11,334 nucleotides of DNA from CAZNRY01 sp964575675 (GTDB lineage Bacteria; Eisenbacteria; RBG-16-71-46; CAIMUX01; VGJL01): assembly GCA_964575675.1 (NCBI GenBank), contig CAZNRY010000134.1:1-11334 (forward strand), in the 5' to 3' direction. Below the pieces are notes generated by a model. It searched no databases. It was not told the origin of the DNA and saw only the letters and a program-made list of their open reading frames with translations. Each line of letters opens with the position of its first letter. The stretch's first letter is position 1. Below, one piece after another: positions 5,927 to 11,334 of the stretch. A program made the translations under genes and the position numbers.

Positions 5927-7332
5927 GGAAGGTCCATCGTCTCGAGGTGGCGGGCGACTCGTTCGACGAACGCGCCACCCATCGCCCCGTCAACCAACCG
6001 GTGGTCGTAGGAGAGGCAGAGGTAGACCATGTCGCGGATCGCGATCGCGTCCTCCCGAACGACGGCGCGCTTCTGGATCGCGCCGATTCCCAGGATCGCA
6101 ACCTGCGGCTGCGCGATGATCGGAATGCCGAAGAGCGTCCCGACGGTCCCCATGTTCGTGATCGAAAACGTCCCGCCGGCCACCTCATCGGGCTTCAGTG
6201 TCTTCGCGCGGGCGCGGGCGGCCAAGTCGTTCACCGCGCGTGCGAGCCCGAGGAAGTTCAGCGACTCGGCCCCCCTCAGGACAGGCACGATCAGCCCGTA
6301 GTCCGTTGCGACCGCCATGCCGATGTTGATGAACCGCTTGACGAGGATGTTCGTTCCCTCGATCGATGCGTTGACGTAGGGGAACTCCTCGAGGGCGCGG
6401 ATCACGGCGGTCGCGAAGAAGGGCGTGTAAGTGAGCTTGAAGCCTTCCTCGCGCTCAAACGAGCCTTTCGTCGATTCGCGATAGCGGACGATCCGCGTCA
6501 TCTCCGCCTCGGCGATCGAAGCCACGTGCGCTGATGTCGCCTTCGAGCGAACCATGTGCTCGGCGATCTTCTGGCGGATGTGATCCATCGGCACCACATC
6601 GACCACGCCATCGGGGGTCGAGCGGGTCTCGGTCGGCGTGATCGCAGCGGCGGCCGCAGCGGGCGGCCGCAGCGGAGCGGCCGCCGTGAGAGAAACCTTG
6701 ATCTCTCCGCCCGAAGGCCGCGGGGGTTCGGGGGAACGGACGTGGCCGCCGGGCATCAACGCGGGCCTGCCCTTCTGCGCTTCGACATAGGCCATCAGAT
6801 CGTCCTTCGTCAGGCGACCGCCCAATCCCGAGCCGTGGATCGCCTGCAGCTCGGGCAGGGGGATCCCCGCACCCTGCGCAATCGACCGGACGAGCGGCGA
6901 GTAGAAGCGGCCGGCGTCGTCACGGGCCGGGATCTGCGGCGGCCCGCCAGACGGCGGCTTGGGGGCTGCAAGTTTCGAGGGGATCGCAACGGACCCTTTG
7001 GCTGGAGCCGCCGGCGCTGCCTCGACGGGCGCCACGGGCGTCTTCGCCGGTTTCGCGGCCGCTACCGGCTGCCGCTCTCCGGCCGCAGCGGCGACATCGG
7101 TCTCGATGTGGGCGATCACCTGCCCGACGGGAACCGTCTCTCCTTCCGCTGCAAGAACGGCGACGAGTTTCCCCGCCGCGGGGGCCGGGATCTCGGAATC
7201 GACCTTGTCCGTCGAGATCTCGAGGATGTTCTCGTCCTTCTCGACCAGGTCGCCTTCCTTCTTGATCCACTTGAGGATCGTCCCCTCCGCGATGCTCTCC
7301 CCCATCTGCGGCATCACCATCTCGACCTTCAT
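5923..7332 (-). CDS. 2-oxo acid dehydrogenase E2, dihydrolipoamide acyltransferase
   Basis: Core of the complex: takes the acyl group from E1 on its swinging lipoyl arm and passes it to CoA; 469 aa. A single N-terminal lipoyl domain (about 1-80) has the modified Lys43 in ISTDKVDSEIPAP. An Ala/Pro linker leads to the peripheral-subunit-binding domain (about 143-187, YSPLVRSIAQGAGI...GGRLTKDDL), then a second Ala/Pro linker and the catalytic domain (about 245-469). The active-site motif YDHRLVDGA has His444 and Asp448. The ATG is preceded by AGGAGGG (7337-7343). It lies 67 nt after the E1 stop and overlaps lipA by four bases. It is the acceptor for LipB and LipA, which flank the E1-E2 pair. Substrate class (branched-chain, pyruvate) cannot be decided from E2 alone. 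Confidence 0.96.
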   Translation of the reverse strand: MKVEMVMPQMGESIAEGTILKWIKKEGDLVEKDENILEISTDKVDSEIPAPAAGKLVAVLAAEGETVPVGQVIAHIETDVAAAAGERQPVAAAKPAKTPVAPVEAAPAAPAKGSVAIPSKLAAPKPPSGGPPQIPARDDAGRFYSPLVRSIAQGAGIPLPELQAIHGSGLGGRLTKDDLMAYVEAQKGRPALMPGGHVRSPEPPRPSGGEIKVSLTAAAPLRPPAAAAAAITPTETRSTPDGVVDVVPMDHIRQKIAEHMVRSKATSAHVASIAEAEMTRIVRYRESTKGSFEREEGFKLTYTPFFATAVIRALEEFPYVNASIEGTNILVKRFINIGMAVATDYGLIVPVLRGAESLNFLGLARAVNDLAARARAKTLKPDEVAGGTFSITNMGTVGTLFGIPIIAQPQVAILGIGAIQKRAVVREDAIAIRDMVYLCLSYDHRLVDGAMGGAFVERVARHLETMDLP

Positions 7333-7399
7333 TCATCCCTCCTGCCAATCGGCCCGCCGAACCGCGGGGTGTGGCCCGTCCCCGGCCCCGACGGCGCAG

Positions 7400-9526
7400 T
7401 CAATACGAAGCGAGTTTTCTCAGCGCGTCCAGGAGATCGCCTTCCTGGGGAAGAACCTCGGCCTCGAGAAACCAATTGTACGGCACGGGGCAGTCGGCGC
7501 CCCCCAGGCGCATCACCGGCGCATCGAGCGATTCAAATGCCTCCTGTGCGATCGCCGCCGCGATCTCGGCGCCGAACCCCGCGGTCAACACGTCCTCGTG
7601 CGCGACCAAGACGCGGCCCGTCTTGTCGACGCTCTCGAAGACCCTTCGGCGGTCCCATGGCAGCAGGCTGCGCAGATCGATCACCTCGACCGAGACGCCC
7701 TCGGCATTCATCTTCGCCGCGGCATCGAGCGACTTCTTCACGAGCGCGCCGTAGGTGACAACCGTGATGTCCGTCCCCGGGCGCGCGATCCTTGCGCACC
7801 CGAAGGGGAGGACGTAGCCATCGTCTGGCTCGGGCGACGAGGCGTAGATCTGCCTGTACAGACCCTTGTGCTCGAGGAAGAGAACGGGGTCCTCTCCACG
7901 GATGGCCGCCTTGAGGAGTCCCTTCGCATCCGCCGCCGTCGAGGGATAGACGACGTACAGCCCGGGGAAGTGCGCAAAGGTCGCCTCGATGTTCTGGCTG
8001 TGGTAGAGCGCGCCGTGGATGTACCCGCCGACGGGTACGCGCAGGACGACCGGCGACGTCCAGTGGCCGTCTGAACGATAGCGCATGGTCGCCAGTTCAT
8101 TGCGGATCTGGTTCATCGCCGGCCAGATGTAGTCACCGAACTGGATCTCGACGACCGGGCGGAAACCCCGGGAGGCCAGGCCGATCGCCGTGCCCACGAT
8201 GCTCGATTCGGCGAGCGGCGAGTTGAAGACCCTCCTCCGCCCGAAGCGGACCGACAGGCCCGTTGTTGCGGTGAACACACCCCCCTTGTAGTCCTCCACG
8301 TCCTCGCCATAGACGACGACGCGCTCGTTGCGCGCCATCTCCTCGATCAGGGCGTGGTTGATCGCGTCGACGAGGACGATCGGCTCGCCCGCAGTTGCGG
8401 GGGTCTCGGAGGCGCCGGCCGGGGGAACGTAGGTGTCGTTTGCGTAGACCCGGCGCTTTGCGCTCGAGGGTTCGGGAAACGGGCTCGCCTCCGCCAAGTC
8501 GGCCGCCTCGTCCACCGCGCGCTTCACCTCGTTCCGCATGCCCAACGCTCCCTCGGGCGTCAGAAGACCCCGCAGGATCAGCTCCGCTTCGACTCGCGGG
8601 ATCGGATCGCGCGCCCGCTCGGCCTCGAGCTCATCCTTCGAGCGGTACTTCGCCTGGTTGTCGCTCGATGAGTGCGGCAGGAGCCGGACGACGTCGGCGA
8701 CGACGACCGCCGGTCCCTCCCCCCGGCGACAGCCCGCCACCGCATCGCGCATCGCGTCGTAGGACGCCATGACATCGGTCCCGTCGACCTGGAAACGGCG
8801 TAGATTCACATACCCCGCGCAGAGGTCGTAGACCGTGGTCGTGGTCTGCTGCGAGATGTGAACGCTGATCGCATACTTGTTGTCTTGTATGCAGAAGATG
8901 ACCGGCAGCCGCTCGCGGCTCGCCCAGTTCAGCGCTTCGTGGAAATCCCCCTGGCTCGTCGTCCCCTCGCCCGAGGAAACATAGACGACGTCGTCCGTGC
9001 CATCGAGCTTCGCGCCCAGGGCGCATCCGACGGCCTGCAGATACTGGGTTCCCGTGGGGCTCGACTGCGAGACGATGCGGAGCCCACGGTGGCCATAGTG
9101 CGCCGGCATCTGGCGTCCGCCGCTCGCCGGGTCGGCCGCTTTGCTCAGAAACGAGAGGAGGACTTCCTCGGCGGACATCCCGAGCTGCAGGCAGAAAGCC
9201 AGGTCCCTGTAGTAAGGATAGGACCAATCGTGACCCGGGACCATCGCCGCGGCCGCAGCGATCTGGATCGCCTCGTGGCCCGCTGCACCGATGTGGAAGA
9301 AGCTCTTCCCCTGCTTGAGGAGGATCAGCATCTTCTCGTCGAGACGCCGCGTGAGCAGCATCGTCCGGAAAACCGTGAGGAGATCCAGATCCTCCCCTTG
9401 CACGTCTCCGTGAGATGAACCGGCCGGGGTCTTCGCGGCGAAGGCGTCGCCCGAGCTACTCCCGCCCGCGACATCCGTGGCCGAACGCCGGGCACGGTCA
9501 CGACGGCCCCGCTTCAGCTCGTCCAT
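7400..9526 (-). CDS. Fused 2-oxo acid dehydrogenase E1 alpha-beta subunit
   Basis: Thiamine-diphosphate enzyme that decarboxylates the 2-oxo acid and acylates lipoyl-E2; 708 aa from the ATG at 9526. The alpha half (about 46-350) has GHDWSYPYYRD, the ThDP motif starting GEGTTSQGDF (about 186) and ending DNKYAI (about 215-220), and the loop HSSSDNQAKYR (from His285). A linker of about 30 residues leads to the beta half (about 383-708), with VVVYGEDVEDYKGGVF, GLASRGFRPVVEIQFGD and HEDVLTAGFGAEI. In many bacteria these are two genes. The HSSSDNQAKYR loop and DPIPRVE look more like branched-chain E1 than pyruvate E1, which is tentative. The frame extends to 9784 but that part lies within lipB; I chose 9526 because AGGAGG stands 10 bases upstream. 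It overlaps the lipB stop by 13 nt. The first 45 residues are Arg/Ser/Gly-rich and probably disordered. Confidence 0.93.
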   Translation of the reverse strand: MDELKRGRRDRARRSATDVAGGSSSGDAFAAKTPAGSSHGDVQGEDLDLLTVFRTMLLTRRLDEKMLILLKQGKSFFHIGAAGHEAIQIAAAAAMVPGHDWSYPYYRDLAFCLQLGMSAEEVLLSFLSKAADPASGGRQMPAHYGHRGLRIVSQSSPTGTQYLQAVGCALGAKLDGTDDVVYVSSGEGTTSQGDFHEALNWASRERLPVIFCIQDNKYAISVHISQQTTTTVYDLCAGYVNLRRFQVDGTDVMASYDAMRDAVAGCRRGEGPAVVVADVVRLLPHSSSDNQAKYRSKDELEAERARDPIPRVEAELILRGLLTPEGALGMRNEVKRAVDEAADLAEASPFPEPSSAKRRVYANDTYVPPAGASETPATAGEPIVLVDAINHALIEEMARNERVVVYGEDVEDYKGGVFTATTGLSVRFGRRRVFNSPLAESSIVGTAIGLASRGFRPVVEIQFGDYIWPAMNQIRNELATMRYRSDGHWTSPVVLRVPVGGYIHGALYHSQNIEATFAHFPGLYVVYPSTAADAKGLLKAAIRGEDPVLFLEHKGLYRQIYASSPEPDDGYVLPFGCARIARPGTDITVVTYGALVKKSLDAAAKMNAEGVSVEVIDLRSLLPWDRRRVFESVDKTGRVLVAHEDVLTAGFGAEIAAAIAQEAFESLDAPVMRLGGADCPVPYNWFLEAEVLPQEGDLLDALRKLASY

Positions 9527-10272
9527 GGCGGGAGACCCTCCTCGACGCAGGCGCGGTCCCAGATCGCTCCCAGTTCTCCGGCGAGAACCTCGCCGACCGA
9601 CGAGAGGTCGATCGAGGAACCGGTCAGGCGCTCCATCGAGGTCATCCTGCATCCAGCGATCCCGCAGGGCACGATGAAGTCGAACCCACGAAGGTCGGTC
9701 GAGACATTGAGCGCGAGGCCGTGCATCGTCACCCAGTGACTCGCCCTCAACCCGATTGAGGCGAGCTTCTCCTCCCCCACCCAAACCCCGGTCTTGCCGG
9801 AGATCCTCGCCGCCCCGATCCCCCAGCGCGCGACGGCACGAATGATCCCCTCCTCGATCTCGCGGAGGAACCGATGAATGTCGTTGTGGAGGAGCTTCAG
9901 GTCGACGATAGGGTAGCCGATGAGCTGCCCGGGACCGTGGTAGGTCACGTCGCCGCCCCGATCGGTCCGAACGAGGTCGATTCCGCGCTCTTCAAGAAAC
10001 GGTTCCGGCGCGATCAGATTCGCCTCTCTCGCATTTCGGCCCACCGTCACGACGGGGCTGTGCTCGAGCAAGAGGAGCGTGTCGGCAATCTCGCCGCGGA
10101 TGCGCGCATTCAGAAGCGCGCGCTGGAGGTCCCAGGTCGCCCGGTAGGGACTGAGCCCCGGGAGGCGGACAACCCGAAGGGGCAGGCGCTCGCTGGCGCC
10201 CGCCTCACAGGGCGCGCAGCGCACTCCGTCACCCCGTGCCGGGTCAGATATTGATGGCCGTGCCAAGGGCAT
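9514..10272 (-). CDS. lipB: Octanoyl-(ACP):protein octanoyltransferase
   Basis: Moves octanoate from acyl carrier protein to lipoyl-domain lysines, the first step of lipoate assembly that LipA completes; cytoplasmic. Family motifs: LEHSPVVTVGRN (70-80), the signature DRGGDVTYHGPGQLIGYP (104-121), KLASIGLR with catalytic Lys169, HGLALNV, and PCG with catalytic Cys203. The 252-aa product has about 32 more N-terminal residues than expected from the core. The ATG at 10272 has GGAGG (10282-10286) nine bases upstream and overlaps lpdA by 29 nt. A GTG at 10224, giving 236 aa with no overlap, is a real alternative but has a weaker binding site. The 3' end overlaps the E1 start by 13 nt, consistent with coupled translation. 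Confidence 0.95.
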   Translation of the reverse strand: MPLARPSISDPARGDGVRCAPCEAGASERLPLRVVRLPGLSPYRATWDLQRALLNARIRGEIADTLLLLEHSPVVTVGRNAREANLIAPEPFLEERGIDLVRTDRGGDVTYHGPGQLIGYPIVDLKLLHNDIHRFLREIEEGIIRAVARWGIGAARISGKTGVWVGEEKLASIGLRASHWVTMHGLALNVSTDLRGFDFIVPCGIAGCRMTSMERLTGSSIDLSSVGEVLAGELGAIWDRACVEEGLPPWTS

Positions 10273-11334
10273 TCGCCGTCGCCTCCAGAATCGCTTCGGC
10301 CACGGTTGGGTGGGCGTGGATCGTCTCGAGGATCGTCGCCGCCGTCGCCTCGGTCGTCATTGCGAGCGATGCCTCGGCGATCACCTCGGTCGCCTCCATT
10401 CCGATTATGTGGATCCCGAGGATTTCGCCGTACGGGTCACCGACGATCACCTTGGCGAAGCCTTCGGTCTCTCCCGCTGCCACCGCCTTGCCGCTGGCCC
10501 GAAGAGGGAAACGCCCGACCTTGATCGCATAGCCGCGCTCGCGCGCCGCACGCTCGGTCAGGCCGACGCTTGCGACCTGCGGCTGGCAGTAGGTGCATCC
10601 GGGCACCCGCCGGTAATCCATGCCGGGGCGGTCATGTCCCGCGATCGCTTCCACCGCCACGATTCCCTCGGTAGAGGCGACGTGGGCGAGAAGCGGAGGG
10701 CCAACGATGTCGCCGATCGCGGTGATCCCCGGCACGTTCGTCCGCATGTGCGCATCGACCCGGACGATTCCCTTCTCGTGGTGGACCTTCGCCAGCTCGA
10801 GCCCCAGATCCTCCACGTTGCCCGCCACCCCGATCGCGACGAGGGCGACATCGGCCTCAATCTTCTCATCCCCCTTCGCGCCGCCCAGAACCGCACGCAC
10901 GATCTTCCCATCGCGCACGAGGGATGCCACCTTGGTACCGGTCCGGATCGCGATCCCCTTTTTCGAGAACGACTTCTCGAGCTCCTTTGAGATCTCGTCG
11001 TCCTCGACCGGCAACAGGCGGTCGAGCATCTCGACGATCGTCACCTTCGTCCCGAATGCGGAATAGAAATAGGCGAACTCGACGCCGATCGCTCCGGCCC
11101 CGACGATCAGCATCCTCTCGGGCCGCTCGGAGAGGGTCATCGCCTCCCGCGACGAGATGATCCGCTCGCCATCGAACGGCACCCCCGGCAGGGGTCGCGG
11201 CCGCCCGCCCGCCGCGATCATGACGTTCTTCGCAGCGACCGGCTCCCCGTCAACCAGTACCTGCCCCGATGTTTCTCCCAGGCTCCCGCGTCCGACGAGA
11301 ATGTCGATGCCGTTTTTCTTCATGAGGAAGGCCA
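10244..11334 (-). CDS. lpdA: Dihydrolipoamide dehydrogenase E3 (5' partial)
   Basis: FAD-dependent enzyme that reoxidises the dihydrolipoyl arm of E2 with NAD+. The frame is open through the right edge (AFLMKKNGIDI is mid-protein), so the N-terminal FAD site and the redox-active Cys pair are outside the window and cannot be checked. Visible parts: the NAD-binding glycine motif VGAGAIGVEFAYFY, the second FAD-contact motif TNVPGITAIGDIVGPPLLAH, and a C-terminal dimer domain with HAHPTVAEAI, which holds the His-Glu catalytic pair acting on the partner subunit. The protein ends normally at TGA 10246-10244. First gene of the visible operon, overlapping lipB by 29 nt. Any operon promoter lies outside the window. 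The match to lpdA-type E3 rather than glutathione or mercury reductase is supported by the HPT motif and the neighbours. Confidence 0.95.
   Translation of the reverse strand, partial: AFLMKKNGIDILVGRGSLGETSGQVLVDGEPVAAKNVMIAAGGRPRPLPGVPFDGERIISSREAMTLSERPERMLIVGAGAIGVEFAYFYSAFGTKVTIVEMLDRLLPVEDDEISKELEKSFSKKGIAIRTGTKVASLVRDGKIVRAVLGGAKGDEKIEADVALVAIGVAGNVEDLGLELAKVHHEKGIVRVDAHMRTNVPGITAIGDIVGPPLLAHVASTEGIVAVEAIAGHDRPGMDYRRVPGCTYCQPQVASVGLTERAARERGYAIKVGRFPLRASGKAVAAGETEGFAKVIVGDPYGEILGIHIIGMEATEVIAEASLAMTTEATAATILETIHAHPTVAEAILEATANALGTAINI

Noticed and set aside
4784..6010. A 408-codon plus-strand frame opposite lipA
   Set aside because: Antisense shadow of lipA, which has all iron-sulfur motifs; no ribosome binding site and low-complexity composition.
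6556..7758. A 400-codon plus-strand frame opposite E2 and E1
   Set aside because: It crosses the 67-nt gap and both genes on the other strand, with Arg/Gly/Pro-rich sequence and no domain; a GC-driven shadow.
9573..9587. GTTC...GAAC inverted repeat as another LexA box
   Set aside because: The half-sites are in the reverse order with an eight-base gap, and it is inside lipB coding sequence without a promoter.
9527..9784. An 86-codon N-terminal extension of the fused E1
   Set aside because: The stretch lies wholly inside lipB, has no E1 homology by eye, and a better start with AGGAGG upstream exists at 9526.

Overview
The window is a high-GC (roughly two-thirds G+C), gene-dense stretch of chromosome from a bacterium. 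I see no mobile elements, tRNAs, rRNAs or CRISPR arrays. The LexA operators are of the GAAC-N4-GTTC type known from Gram-positive bacteria and some other lineages. The 2-oxo acid dehydrogenase E1 has its alpha and beta subunits fused in one chain. Together with long GC-rich reading frames and an M1 peptidase carrying HEAT repeats, this suggests an uncultured or little-studied high-GC lineage rather than a model proteobacterium. That placement is inference, and I cannot name a genus.

Layout. (1) Positions 2-2038, plus strand: the 3' part of an M1-family zinc aminopeptidase with HEAT repeats and a C-terminal coiled coil, running off the left edge. (2) Positions 2103-4964, minus strand: an SOS block. 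In transcription order it is lexA, a small ORF resembling DUF6504, a DUF167 (YggU-type) gene, and a catalytically intact Y-family DNA polymerase (dinB). lexA and dinB each have a sigma70-like promoter whose spacer is filled by a near-perfect LexA operator. In both, the TGA stop of the gene upstream lies inside the -35 hexamer. The DUF167 gene has a candidate leaderless promoter. The roughly 170-nt lexA leader contains a terminator-like hairpin ending in five Ts. (3) Positions 4961-11334, minus strand: a compact metabolic operon in the order lpdA (E3, running off the right edge), lipB, fused E1 alpha-beta, E2, lipA. Three of its four junctions overlap and the other gap is 67 nt.

How they work together. 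The right half encodes a full 2-oxo acid dehydrogenase complex (E1, E2, E3) plus both enzymes of de novo protein lipoylation: LipB transfers octanoate to the E2 lipoyl domain and LipA inserts the sulfurs. The operon therefore makes both the complex and its cofactor. Substrate (branched-chain 2-oxo acid or pyruvate) is not settled by sequence alone, but the E1 alpha half looks closer to the branched-chain type. The left half is a DNA-damage response module: LexA autoregulates and controls the translesion polymerase, and a small uncharacterised protein is co-transcribed with lexA.

The most interesting items are the two operator-nested promoters, the possible attenuator or SOS-driven short RNA in the lexA leader, and the small lexA-linked ORF.
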